Below, piece by piece: positions 44,861-54,497 of a DNA stretch of 64,000 nt. This DNA comes from Proteus sp. FME41 (GTDB lineage: Bacteria > Pseudomonadota > Gammaproteobacteria > Enterobacterales > Enterobacteriaceae). Both the position numbers and the translations under genes were made by a program. How positions within the stretch are numbered: the stretch's first letter is position 1; every line of letters begins with the position of its first letter. Below the pieces are notes generated by a model that was not told the origin of the DNA, did not search any database, and was given only the letters and a program-made list of their open reading frames with translations. The DNA lies in NCBI RefSeq assembly GCF_014897315.1, contig NZ_JABUYL010000009.1, positions 1-64,000 of the forward strand, given 5' to 3'.

Positions 44861-45362
44861 TTGATGTCTTCTATATTAGCTTAAAATTGTATTATAACCA
44901 GCCTATTTATTGTTTTTTGATGTAATTGTTTGTTTTAAATCTATGTAAAAGCCTTAATACAAGTTTATTTGTTTTATTTGATATGAATAATTCGGTTATT
45001 GGCGGATAAGAAGGGATAACCGACATTAACCGAACAAACTTGCTCGCCTAAAATACAAACTTTATAGATAATAGCTTCACGTTAAATCATACGGAGATGA
45101 GCAACTTATTGAATATATTATTTATTTTTTTTGTTAGTTTTCGGTGTGAATAGGAAACAATCGACAAGGATAGTGATTGTTCGCTAACAAGGATGTTAAC
45201 CGTAATATGACTAGGTAGTTTGTTGTTTATCGTAAATGGATTTACGTATGTACCCATAAATAAACAGGCCAAGGATGATACCCAGTAAAAAATGCAACAC
45301 ATTTTCATCATAATAAAAGTCGATAAAGTCAATTTTGTCTCGAATGATTAGGGAGTTAGGTC
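44861..45362. other. Intergenic region with GGTTA repeats and a doubtful minus-strand ORF
   Basis: TCGGTTAT at 44992-44999 is complementary to ATAACCGA at 45016-45023, and a further TTAACCGAA follows at about 45027, making a cluster of related half-sites. On the minus strand, 45345 to 45211 holds a 44-codon frame reading DFIDFYYDENVLHFLLGIILG and on to a basic tail, which looks like a real single-span membrane protein but has no ATG, GTG or TTG at its N-terminus (ATT at 45343-45345 or an internal GTG are the only options). Confidence 0.35.
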
Positions 45363-45560
45363 ATGTTCAACACACAAACGTTATATGCATGGATTGCACT
45401 ACTGGCGTTTAGTTTGGGTTGGATTGCTCAAGGATGGCATCGAGACAATATAGCGTTAGAACAACGGATGTTAATAACGGCAATCGAAGATCAAGCAAAC
45501 ATGGACGCTTGTCTTGATCTTCAACTTTTTGTTTATGTATTAGAGGAAAATTATCCCTAA
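45363..45560 (+). CDS. Small single-span membrane protein, unknown
   Basis: 65 residues: a hydrophobic segment at about residues 7-25 (LYAWIALLAFSLGWIAQGW) followed by a hydrophilic, acidic C-terminus with one cysteine. A weak GGGAG lies about 11 bases upstream. It lies between the orphan ogr-like gene and the second Ecp locus, so could belong to the same relic. I do not recognise it. Confidence 0.5.
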   Translation: MFNTQTLYAWIALLAFSLGWIAQGWHRDNIALEQRMLITAIEDQANMDACLDLQLFVYVLEENYP

Positions 45561-45586
45561 TATAAAAGAGGAGACGCTTATTTTAC

Positions 45587-47158
45587 TTAGTGAATGTCAG
45601 TTCCTGACCATTCTGCAAAGACATTAACATAGCCCCGAGCCTCTACTACACCAATCCAGTCTTCACCTTCCATTGAGAAAAGAGAAGCACTTTCATTCAT
45701 AGGAAAGGTTAATTGTAAGTCGGTACGATAGAAATTACCTTCTAACTGATAAGGGTAAGGCCATGTGGTTTTTGTCCATAAGGCTTCTTTAATGGAGATA
45801 GGCACATTATCGCAAGCAGTACGGCTTTTTACTTTTGAGCCACCTTCATCGGTATACGTTAAATAGGCTGAAAAAGGCACATTGATTTTTTTATCTTTAG
45901 AACTAAATAAGCAGTAAGACTGACCTCGGATTGTTGTTTTAGGTCCTTCAACAGCGGCTGTAATTTTATTGGCTTGGCGAAATGCACTGGTGGTAACAAT
46001 ATAATCAAACGTTAATGGTGGCTCTTTATCACCCACTTTTCCTTCACGATAAGGATTGTTGACTAATTCTTTAGAAACAATACTAATGCCATAATCGCGA
46101 GGCTTGATAATAATCGTATTTGATGGCGTAAATTCATAAAATCCTGATTGAGGTACCGCAACATTGGTAAAGCTAAAGGTAAATAAATCTTGGCTTTTAG
46201 AAAGATCCACGTTGTTTTTAATTAATTTTTTAAAAAAACTTTTTGTAAAATGAACATAAACGCCACCATTACCAGGAGTGACTAAATAAGAAGCAATGGT
46301 TGGTGATGAATAATAAAAGGTTCTTGATGTAGGTGTTGCTGAAAGAAGAATATCACTCGCTGTTGGTGTAAATGATAATGTCTTTGTATCGACTTTCATC
46401 GCCAGTCTCATAACATTTAAGCTTTCGCCTTTTAGTTCATAATCGACCATTTTACAGACAACATTATCACCTACAATTTCGCAAAATTTAGATCCTAAGC
46501 CTAAAACAGCATTACCTTCGCTATCGACAAAAATCTCTTGTAACGCATTGGTTGATTTTAGCTTTATATGCCCATTTTTGGTGATCGCAAAACTTTGTTC
46601 GCTTACATTGCCATTTACAGAACGACACGTTTGGCCTAACGCTGGGTTGTAATCATTTTTGGTATAGCAGAAGAAATAACTAAAATTCTCTGTACTACCA
46701 ACAGGCAAGTTTTGCATATATTGATAAAAAGAATCAGAAAATATCGCTCTAGGAATACCCGCTTCACCAAGATGAGTATTCATATAAGCACGATACATTC
46801 CATTACTTAAAACCTGTTCAGGTCTTTGTATGCCATCAGAAGGGCAATCTTTATAGGTTCGCCAGCAACGGTTACCAATAAATGGCATTTTAATTGGAGA
46901 GTTTTCTAACCAAATATCAAAGTAATTGTAGAGAGGAACAGCACCTGTATATCCCATGTAGCCTAAACTAAGTTGATTATCACTGTATTTAGTAAAAACG
47001 TTAGCACCACTAAAACGGGGGTCCGTTTTTTGTGGGGTAATAAAATATTCATTATCAATATTGTTTTCAATAAAAACAATATCATTGGTGTAGGTTGCTG
47101 CATTGCATGTAAATGTAGTAAAAAGGGCGAGTATTAATAATAGGTAATGTTTAAACAT
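45587..47158 (-). CDS. ecpD: Ecp-type tip adhesin (EcpD-like), locus 2
   Basis: 523 residues with a signal peptide (1-20, ending CNA). Mature start TYTNDIVFIENNIDNEYFITPQK. From about residue 345 (SGFYEFTPSNTIIIKPRDYG) to the end it is nearly identical to the locus 1 adhesin, while residues about 60-330 share only scattered segments such as STNALQEIFVDS. It is the last gene of this locus; no ecpE-type chaperone follows, and I see no clear terminator in the short gap to the next gene. Confidence 0.77.
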   Translation of the reverse strand: MFKHYLLLILALFTTFTCNAATYTNDIVFIENNIDNEYFITPQKTDPRFSGANVFTKYSDNQLSLGYMGYTGAVPLYNYFDIWLENSPIKMPFIGNRCWRTYKDCPSDGIQRPEQVLSNGMYRAYMNTHLGEAGIPRAIFSDSFYQYMQNLPVGSTENFSYFFCYTKNDYNPALGQTCRSVNGNVSEQSFAITKNGHIKLKSTNALQEIFVDSEGNAVLGLGSKFCEIVGDNVVCKMVDYELKGESLNVMRLAMKVDTKTLSFTPTASDILLSATPTSRTFYYSSPTIASYLVTPGNGGVYVHFTKSFFKKLIKNNVDLSKSQDLFTFSFTNVAVPQSGFYEFTPSNTIIIKPRDYGISIVSKELVNNPYREGKVGDKEPPLTFDYIVTTSAFRQANKITAAVEGPKTTIRGQSYCLFSSKDKKINVPFSAYLTYTDEGGSKVKSRTACDNVPISIKEALWTKTTWPYPYQLEGNFYRTDLQLTFPMNESASLFSMEGEDWIGVVEARGYVNVFAEWSGTDIH

Positions 47159-47171
47159 TATATGTTTTCCT

Positions 47172-49682
47172 TTAATTCCGGTTTACTAATGTAGTCTGCG
47201 GATCACAAATCACATCACCCACCCACAACACACCCCGAGCTGATGACAAATCTAATTCAGCTTCACAAATTTGCTTATCATCTTGTTGTAATGAAATTAC
47301 TGGGTAGCGTTTATCAACATCCATCGCAAATTGGCCTTGGTGGTCAGTTTGAGTGCGACCGATATGGTTACGTACCTGCGCACTGGCTAACAGTGTGCCA
47401 TCAGGCGATTTCATTCGACCAAACACGGTGACCATCTGTTTTAACTCAGGCTGATGCACCGCAACGTTACCCGGATAAAGCACTACATTTTTCACACGAC
47501 CTGAGGCGATATCAAAGCTATCTTCGCTGTTTTTATCATTCAGTAATTCGACTTTATATTCGGCATAAGGGGATAGCGGAATAAAGTTATTCCCACCCGA
47601 TAACACAAAACGTTGACCATTGACGTTGGCAGCAATTTGGCCTTCACCATCAATACCGGTTTTGACAATCACACCGGATGTTTCTTGTTTTCCACTGGCA
47701 GAGAAATTCATATCACTATAAGCCAATGAACCTCGCGCGGTTAATGTGGTATTTAAACGGTCATTATTAGGGCGACTCATGGTTAACGTACCCGTACTGT
47801 ATTTGGTATCGAATGAGCCGTAACCGCTGACAGAGAAATCACTGTCAGTACCGTCTTTATCATGTAAAAGGCTCGACACCGATAAACCTGCGTTACGAAT
47901 AGCCGAATCTTCAAAGCTTTTTGATGCAGATAACTCGCCACGCATATTCCCATTACTGGAAGAGACACCTGCACTGAGCCATGTTGCTAGTGGTAATGAG
48001 AAATCCAGTGTAATGTATTTTTCGTTAGTACTACTTTGGTTATCATAGTGATAACGTTGAACACCGGTACGCAAACTCATGCTGCCATAACGACCTGTAT
48101 AAAGCGTAGTCGCATATTCAAAGTTGTTCGATTTATTTTTATCGCGTAAATCTTTGGTATAGGAATAGGTAAATGATCCGGCATATTCCCAAAATTGAGT
48201 CAAATTGAGGGTCGTACCAAAAGAGTAATTATCAGAGTCATACATCGGGAAATTATCTTTGATATTCGCTTTTTCACGGTTAACCCATAAAGCACCAATT
48301 CCTTTAGGCAAGGAGTAGTTAGCCGTAAAAATATTACGGTTACTACCATCTTTAGCAATTAATGACTGCCAACTGGTTGAGAGTGTATCTGTTAATTGTA
48401 AATTACTATTGGTTTCTAATACGGCAGTATTATCAAATGCATATGTCGAGCCTTGTAGGTTTAGACCAGAAAAAACGCCTAATGTAATGGCCCCTGCGCC
48501 CCCAACTAAGACAGTATTATCACCACTGGTTGTACGATATTCATTATTGTTATTTTTAATACGTTTTTTGTAATCTACATAGCCTGAGAATATTTCCCAA
48601 CGAAATTGGTTTAAGGTTGCACCTTTCATGTTGTAAGATTTATTGACGGTTTGACGCTGTTTAGAACGGACTTTCCCATCAATCACCACTTCGACATCGA
48701 CTTCATAAATACCAAAAGGGAGTGGTGCGGTATCAACTTCAAAGCTCCCCATTGGGAAATTCTGAATACTTAATAATTTTCCATCACGATAAAGACGGAC
48801 TTCACCGGCACTCGGCAAAAAGACCGTAATGGGGGTTAGAGAGAGTTGAGAATGGCTTACTTTAGATGATGAGTTGTTACCGTAAGTGATGCCGTAAACT
48901 TTACTGCTATTGAGTGCAGACATCGATGCGATAGATTGTAAGTTCCACGTATTTAACAGACCAAAAGCAAAACGGCGACCATTAAAATCACGCTCAAACA
49001 TAGCACGATAAAAATCGAAAGATTGCTCTGCAGTGCCTAGGCCATAAGCCGTGGCACTAAGGTTCAAATGGTTTTCAGCAAAACTCCAGATACTATCAAT
49101 TGAAAAATAATTATTGGTGTTATCTTTTTGCTGTTTCATTTGATTGTTATAGACACCTAAATTATAGGTGGTAACGGAGGAAATATTATCAACCGTTGAT
49201 TTTCCTAACATTTCCGAACGTGCTTTGACTTGTGTGGCAAGACCCGCTTCATTAACATCTAACGACATGATAAAGGTACTTAAATCAAAATTAAGTGTTG
49301 CATCCGGGGAAAGCGTTATCTTGTTATTTTGATCAAAAGGCTTATCTTTAAGCTTGTTTAATGATTGAACGAGCTGTTCATTGATAGAAGCCGTTTGTGT
49401 TTCACCTTCATCAAGTGTTGGGGTCACGGAATTAATGGTGATTTTATTATCTTTAAGCACTACCAACGCATCTGCAATTTTATTACGATTTTGCTCTTCT
49501 AAAACGGATTGTTCAGAAAGATCGTAGCGCAAATAGACAGGGATCGTCATGCCTTCTTCTAATGCTGTGGCAAAGACACTAGGAATAATATAGTTACCTA
49601 TCTTTAAATTGGCGGGTTGGCTATATGTATTCTCGGACAATAGGAACATAGCAATGCCTAGTGCCACCACAGATTTGCGCAC
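47172..49682 (-). CDS. ecpC: Ecp-type outer-membrane usher (EcpC-like), locus 2
   Basis: 836 residues, the same length as the locus 1 usher and nearly identical to it through the signal peptide, residues 170-350, and most of 480-836. Divergent patches occur at about 60-165 (for example VVLKDNKITINSVTPTLDEG versus VVLKDHQIVISSITPTYDSD) and 370-450. The shared segments include FLPSAGEVRLYRDGKLLS and the C-terminal regulatory-like domain. It exports the locus 2 pilus. The patchwork suggests duplication followed by local gene conversion. Confidence 0.85.
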   Translation of the reverse strand: MRKSVVALGIAMFLLSENTYSQPANLKIGNYIIPSVFATALEEGMTIPVYLRYDLSEQSVLEEQNRNKIADALVVLKDNKITINSVTPTLDEGETQTASINEQLVQSLNKLKDKPFDQNNKITLSPDATLNFDLSTFIMSLDVNEAGLATQVKARSEMLGKSTVDNISSVTTYNLGVYNNQMKQQKDNTNNYFSIDSIWSFAENHLNLSATAYGLGTAEQSFDFYRAMFERDFNGRRFAFGLLNTWNLQSIASMSALNSSKVYGITYGNNSSSKVSHSQLSLTPITVFLPSAGEVRLYRDGKLLSIQNFPMGSFEVDTAPLPFGIYEVDVEVVIDGKVRSKQRQTVNKSYNMKGATLNQFRWEIFSGYVDYKKRIKNNNNEYRTTSGDNTVLVGGAGAITLGVFSGLNLQGSTYAFDNTAVLETNSNLQLTDTLSTSWQSLIAKDGSNRNIFTANYSLPKGIGALWVNREKANIKDNFPMYDSDNYSFGTTLNLTQFWEYAGSFTYSYTKDLRDKNKSNNFEYATTLYTGRYGSMSLRTGVQRYHYDNQSSTNEKYITLDFSLPLATWLSAGVSSSNGNMRGELSASKSFEDSAIRNAGLSVSSLLHDKDGTDSDFSVSGYGSFDTKYSTGTLTMSRPNNDRLNTTLTARGSLAYSDMNFSASGKQETSGVIVKTGIDGEGQIAANVNGQRFVLSGGNNFIPLSPYAEYKVELLNDKNSEDSFDIASGRVKNVVLYPGNVAVHQPELKQMVTVFGRMKSPDGTLLASAQVRNHIGRTQTDHQGQFAMDVDKRYPVISLQQDDKQICEAELDLSSARGVLWVGDVICDPQTTLVNRN

Positions 49683-49706
49683 AATAGATCCTTTTGAAAT
49701 TAAAAT

Positions 49707-50393
49707 TTAATTTACAATAATAAAATCGTCGTTATGCCAAATGCCGACAGTTGATTTTTTACTTTGAACATCGACTTGTTTTAGCTTGACGCCAAGACCT
49801 GGCATAACGTAGTAGCGTTCACTACAGCGGTTATTTTCGTTTTTTGTCACAGCAGCTGGCATGCAGTCACCAGTGGCGACAGTGCGAAATGAACTATTCC
49901 CAGTGTTAAACACCACACGTGCTTCTTTATCAAATTGGTAATCAAATTTTTCTTGGCGAGGAGCAACTACTAAAATGGTGCTTATCATGGCTGACGTCGT
50001 TGCCGTTGCGGCTTTTGCACTTTGCGTTGATCCCGTTTCAGTCACCGGATCGTCACGCCACACCAAACGGTAATAACGTTCTTGATTATCACTAGGGCCT
50101 TTATAGAAAATTTTAAAACTTTCTTTGGTTTTTCCGGGCAAAATTAAGTTTGCTGGTGAGATCAAAATCTCGTTATTGACTAAAGGGAGCACTTTTCCAT
50201 CTTCTAAAGGTGATGAAATGCGCTCAATAGATAATCCGACTAAACGAGCCTGATCGACATTATTTTCAATTTCTTTGGCAAGAATGGTTTGGTCAGATGG
50301 CATAGTTTCGGTAATAGCACCGACATGAATGGCTGCTGCAAATTGGCTATAAAAAATCAAAGGACTCAAACAGGCAAATATTATTTTTTTCAT
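49707..50393 (-). CDS. ecpB: Ecp-type periplasmic chaperone (EcpB-like), locus 2
   Basis: The start is chosen at the second of two adjacent ATGs (50393), six bases after AGGA, giving 228 residues like the locus 1 copy; the frame is open further upstream to 50429 but that would precede the signal peptide. Signal peptide 1-21 ends AAA. It carries LPGKTKESFKIFYKGPSDNQERYYRLVWRDDPV and VVAPRQEKFDYQFD. It differs from the locus 1 chaperone by only a few scattered residues, so the two might serve either pilus. Confidence 0.84.
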   Translation of the reverse strand: MKKIIFACLSPLIFYSQFAAAIHVGAITETMPSDQTILAKEIENNVDQARLVGLSIERISSPLEDGKVLPLVNNEILISPANLILPGKTKESFKIFYKGPSDNQERYYRLVWRDDPVTETGSTQSAKAATATTSAMISTILVVAPRQEKFDYQFDKEARVVFNTGNSSFRTVATGDCMPAAVTKNENNRCSERYYVMPGLGVKLKQVDVQSKKSTVGIWHNDDFIIVN

Positions 50394-50407
50394 CATGGAT
50401 CCTAGAA

Positions 50408-50431
50408 GGAAGAGCGAAAATTCGCTCATCC
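50408..50431 (-). other. Stem-loop between pilin and chaperone genes, locus 2
   Basis: GGAAGAGCGAA-AA-TTCGCTCATCC forms an imperfect stem with a GAGCGAA/TTCGCTC core, the same core and place as the element at 32226-32250 in locus 1. The flanking pairs have changed but pairing is largely kept. Confidence 0.65.
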
Positions 50432-50465
50432 TTTATTATTAAAAGACAATTTTGTGGATCATAGA

Positions 50466-51065
50466 CTATGGTGTTACAGTGAAGTCGCCTTCCCAAGTTG
50501 CAGTAAACTGAACTTTAACGTCACCATCCCAGTAACCATCAGCTAATTCAGAGAATTTAGCCTCAGTACCAGCAATTTTTGCAGATGCGATATCGAAGGC
50601 GAATTGGCTTTGGCCACTGACACGATCTTTACCGTTGTAAGCGCCATCTTGGGCTAAGAAATCAAGACCTGCTGTTGTACCCGCTTTAACATCAACCATT
50701 GTGGTTTCTGAGGTGTTATTTAATGCAGTACCATTCCATTTAACACCAACAGTTAATTCACTATCGTCAGCTGCGCGGCTTAATTTGTCAGAGATGATTT
50801 TTGAAGTCAGTTTAAAATCAGTTGCACCTTGTTGGCCTTGGATAGTGATATCGAAAGCACCGTCTTGAGTATTAAATGCTTTAATACCTTCAGCGTAATT
50901 GAATGTTAATGATTTTAATGGTGTAACTACTAACATACTTTTAGTATCTTTGTATGCTTTCGCATCCCATGAAGCAACAGCGCTTGCTTTACGAGTATCA
51001 GCTTGAGCAAGCGTAGTCGCACCCATAATAGCAACTGCAAGAACTGCTAATGTCAGTTTTTTCAT
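50466..51065 (-). CDS. ecpA: Ecp/Mat-type major pilin (EcpA-like), locus 2
   Basis: The start at 51065 gives the same MKKLTLAVLAVAIMGATTLAQA signal peptide as locus 1; an upstream in-frame ATG at 51095 is rejected. 199 residues. The mature N-terminus (KASAVASWDAKAYKDTKSMLVVTPLKSLTFNYAEGIKAFN) and the C-terminus (LADGYWDGDVKVQFTATWEGDFTVTP) are nearly the same as locus 1, with three extra residues at the end. Differences concentrate in exposed central loops, as expected of antigenic variation. Confidence 0.85.
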   Translation of the reverse strand: MKKLTLAVLAVAIMGATTLAQADTRKASAVASWDAKAYKDTKSMLVVTPLKSLTFNYAEGIKAFNTQDGAFDITIQGQQGATDFKLTSKIISDKLSRAADDSELTVGVKWNGTALNNTSETTMVDVKAGTTAGLDFLAQDGAYNGKDRVSGQSQFAFDIASAKIAGTEAKFSELADGYWDGDVKVQFTATWEGDFTVTP

Positions 51066-52694
51066 ATTGAAGTATCCTTTATTGATTATTTTCACAGCAT
51101 AGTGTTTTTAAATAACAGAGCGCTTTTCAACTATATTCAGTTATTTAGTTATTTGATCGTTTATTAGTTAAATACTTATTTAAAATAAAATTTAAATATA
51201 CTCATTTTAAACAAAACATATTTTTCTAATGGAACGTATTTTGAAGTTTGTGAATATCTATTTTCTTGATATCTACTGATTAATATGCAAAAGAAGTTAC
51301 GAATCAAAAGCCAGAATATTCATTCTTTTCTTGATTACTTGTTTATTTACAAACTTGATTTGAGGTCAATTTTACAAATAAAAACATTAATTAGGATAGG
51401 ATTAATCTCATAGGGTTTTATGCTAAAAAAACAAACCATAAGTGTTTTTTAACTAAACTCACGTATTTTCACTCTGAAAGCGAGTTTTTTTTGATGTTCG
51501 AAAAAGAAATTTTATATGTTAATAACCAATTAACGTTATACAAAAAAACATTTTTTTACATTTATACACTCTTTTATACTAATTCATTCGTTTATTAAGA
51601 AACAATTGAATGAAATGTATCTTTTATAGACTTGTTTTGATGGTTTATACGAAAAATTACATAATAGGAATAAAAAAATTAGAACTATTTTTATTAAATA
51701 TCCAAAAAAGACTAGTCAATATTGATCTAAAACAATATATAATAGTCTTTACAAATAATTCTTATTTGAATAAAACTAAATTTAATAAAAATATTATTTT
51801 ATTTTTATCAATTTAACGATAAAATAATGTAAATAAAAAGTAAACAAATAATAAATTATTTGTTTTGTCACTTGAATAAGTATAGTTAAAAAGAATTATC
51901 ATAAGATAACTATGTAATCAAAATGCACTATTATGCAATTCTATACAAATTATAGTGTTTATAATGAAGATAGATTATTAACCAAAAATAGCATTTTTTA
52001 ATAAAGCTAATAGCTGAGTTGATGATGTTTTTGCTTGTTATCGGCTTTCTTTATTTTGTGTTTAGTCAAAAAGAAATAAAAAGGTCTAGTAATCGAAGAA
52101 TGTAGAAATAGCAAATATTGGTTTTAAATATCAATGTACTGATATCAATTTTATTTCGTCATTTAATCATGTTTAACGAAGATAAAGGGGACCATTTAGG
52201 AAAAATTCTTCTCCTTTAATTAATGACAGATTTCATAATAATAAAAATAACTTTATAATAAATTATTTTTATTGATAAGTGTTATTAATGTTTCTTTGGG
52301 TGTTCTTTATTAATATCTTTTTAGATGACTATCATCTTTTTCATTTAAATAGATGTTAGATATTAATGACTGGAATAAATAATGCTATTTTAAAATTGGT
52401 TTATACTTATTTTTCTTTGAGGTGTTTTTGTAATATATTGATTTAAAACGATATAAATAAAATCTAAATAAAGTGTTATTATTTCTAAACTTCAAAATAT
52501 AATCTTGTTTATAACCTTTTTAAAAATATAAATAATTACCTTTAGATATTATCTAATATAAAAATTTTATTTTTTATTTTTCTAAGGAAATTGAATAAAT
52601 AACGTGTAATATCAATAGTTCATCAATGATTATCAATTATGCTTTTACGCCATGTTGGCCGATGTTTATCACATTATTATAATAAATTATCAAA
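51066..52694. promoter_or_regulatory. 1.6-kb AT-rich gene-free region
   Basis: Lies between the divergent locus 2 pilin and the ABC importer. Very AT-rich, with no plausible gene (51610-51816 on the plus strand is low-complexity Lys/Ile/Asn translation). It must carry the promoters of both units. TGATTATCAATTATG around 52627-52641 loosely resembles a Fur-type box but matches poorly. I saw no NikR-type GTATGA-N16-TCATAC site. Confidence 0.5.
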
Positions 52695-53630
52695 ATGAAC
52701 TTTAAACGCTTTATTTTTAAACGACTTATCCAAGTTATACCTATGCTTATTATTGTCAGTCTATTGGCATTTATATTAAGCCATATTTCAGCGGGCGATA
52801 TTGCTGAAATTACCTTACGAAGCAAGGGGATCATTCCCACACCGGATAGCATTGCCGCAGTAAAAATAGAACTTGGTTTAGATAAGCCTCTTTATATTCA
52901 ATATATCAGTTGGTTAGCACACACCTTACAAGGTGATTTTGGCACCTCTATTCAATCAGGTTTGCCAGTTAGCCAAGAAATTATGGATAGATTTCCTGCC
53001 ACATTAAAACTGGCATTGGTGTCTACACTCTTTGCAATAATGTTATGTGTGCCTACCGCATTGGTTTCGGTGCGTTTTAAAGATACGCCCATTGATCACG
53101 GTATTCGGTTTCTAACCACAATTGCGGCAACATTACCTGATTTCTGTCTCGGATTATTATTACTGTATATCTTTGCAATTCAGTTACATCTTGCGCCAGT
53201 GATAGCGGGTGACAGCATGCAAAATATCCTCTTACCTGCTTTAACGCTCAGTGCAGGTTATGCCGCCATGTATACCCGTATTTTACGTAATAACTTAATC
53301 GAAGTGAGTTATACCGATTATATTCGAGCGGCAAGGGCGAGAGGATTAGGCAAAACGACGGCTCTGTTTCGTCACGGTTTAAAAAATGCGGTTCTACCTT
53401 GTATTACGCTAATTGGTGTCAATTTTGGCAAGCTGCTAGGTGGGCAATTTGCGTGTGAAACCATTTTTTCATGGAATGGTATTGGCAAATTTGCTGTAGA
53501 CAGCATACGTCTTAAAGATTTGCCTGTTATTCAAGGATATATCGTTGTTGTAGCGGTAACTTATATTGTTATTAACCTTTTGATAGACGTGTTGTATGTG
53601 TTTATCGATCCTAAAATAATGATGGAGTGA
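52695..53630 (+). CDS. Nickel/peptide-family ABC importer permease 1 (NikB/DppB type)
   Basis: 311 residues with six membrane segments and the DppB/NikB layout: FIFKRLIQVIPMLIIVSLLAFIL at the N-terminus, a LGLDKPLYIQYISWL amphipathic stretch, and the EAA loop YTDYIRAARARGLGKTTALFRHGLKNA. Similar to E. coli NikB in length (314) and pattern. It overlaps none of its neighbours but is followed closely by the second permease. No good ribosome-binding site precedes the ATG. The set of five genes resembles nik/ynt nickel systems; exact substrate is inferred from the binding protein. Confidence 0.85.
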   Translation: MNFKRFIFKRLIQVIPMLIIVSLLAFILSHISAGDIAEITLRSKGIIPTPDSIAAVKIELGLDKPLYIQYISWLAHTLQGDFGTSIQSGLPVSQEIMDRFPATLKLALVSTLFAIMLCVPTALVSVRFKDTPIDHGIRFLTTIAATLPDFCLGLLLLYIFAIQLHLAPVIAGDSMQNILLPALTLSAGYAAMYTRILRNNLIEVSYTDYIRAARARGLGKTTALFRHGLKNAVLPCITLIGVNFGKLLGGQFACETIFSWNGIGKFAVDSIRLKDLPVIQGYIVVVAVTYIVINLLIDVLYVFIDPKIMME

Positions 53631-53635
53631 TCACG

Positions 53636-54496
53636 ATGCAACTGAATTTTCTACAGCGATTCTTACAACAACGGTTAGCCATGACGGGCGTTGTGATCAT
53701 TCTTTTTTTAGTTATTTTGGGGATTTTTGCACCTTATTTAGCTCCTCATGATCCTTATCTCACCAATGTTAAATTGAAACTGATGAGTGCTAGCGTTGAT
53801 TATCCATTAGGAACCGACCAATTAGGACGTTGTGTCTTTACTCGCTTAATTTATGGTATTCGCACCAGCCTTTCGACGGCGGTACTTGCCACGGCATTAA
53901 TGCTCAGTATTGGTATTCCATTGGGAATTTTAGCGGGCTATGTCGGTGGAAAAACCGATAACGTGATTATGCGTCTTGTTGATATTGCTTCAACATTTCC
54001 TTCTAGTTTATTAGCACTGGCAGCCATTGGGATCACGGGCCCCAGTTTAATGACGATTTTATTGGTCTTTATCACCCTTTGGTGGGCACCTTTCGCCCGT
54101 ATTATTCGTGGCTCTGTTATTGCGTTAAAAGAGAAAGATTTTATTCAAGCAGCTGTGTCTGTCGGTTCATCGCATCGTCGTATTATCTTTCATCATATTA
54201 TTCCGAATGCCATGTCTTCGATTATTGTTCTCGCCACATTACGTATCGCGGCGGTTATTACACACGTTGCCGCATTCTCATTTATTGGTTTAGGCTCGCA
54301 ACCGCCTATTGCGGATTGGGGGGTGATGTTAAGTGATAGCCGACAATATATGACGCAATATCCGATGATGATTATCTATCCTGCACTCGCCATTATGCTG
54401 TCAGTGTGGGCGCTAAATATGATTGGTGAAGGGCTAAATGATGTCTTACAAAATAATGCTAAAGCCTTAGATTTGAAAAAACAGGAGGAGATTTAA
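53636..54496 (+). CDS. Nickel/peptide-family ABC importer permease 2 (NikC/DppC type)
   Basis: The start at 53636 is chosen because GGAG lies eight bases upstream, inside the end of the first permease gene; a GTG at 53627 is also in frame. 286 residues. Markers: LAPHDPYLTNVKLKLMSASVDYPLGTDQLGRCVFTRLIYG, the DppC/NikC N-terminal motif, and the EAA loop EKDFIQAAVSVGSSHRRIIFHHIIPN. It pairs with the first permease to form the membrane channel. Confidence 0.87.
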   Translation: MQLNFLQRFLQQRLAMTGVVIILFLVILGIFAPYLAPHDPYLTNVKLKLMSASVDYPLGTDQLGRCVFTRLIYGIRTSLSTAVLATALMLSIGIPLGILAGYVGGKTDNVIMRLVDIASTFPSSLLALAAIGITGPSLMTILLVFITLWWAPFARIIRGSVIALKEKDFIQAAVSVGSSHRRIIFHHIIPNAMSSIIVLATLRIAAVITHVAAFSFIGLGSQPPIADWGVMLSDSRQYMTQYPMMIIYPALAIMLSVWALNMIGEGLNDVLQNNAKALDLKKQEEI

Positions 54497-54497
54497 T

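Noticed and set aside
45087..45332. 81-codon minus-strand frame
   Set aside because: The adjacent frame (45211-45345) looks more protein-like, and this one has an irregular composition and no ribosome-binding site.
51610..51816. 68-codon plus-strand frame
   Set aside because: Composition is that of random AT-rich DNA (Lys, Ile, Asn, Leu), with no domain and no upstream signal.
52627..52641. Fur box upstream of the importer
   Set aside because: TGATTATCAATTATG matches the half-sites poorly, and any AT-rich stretch gives similar scores.
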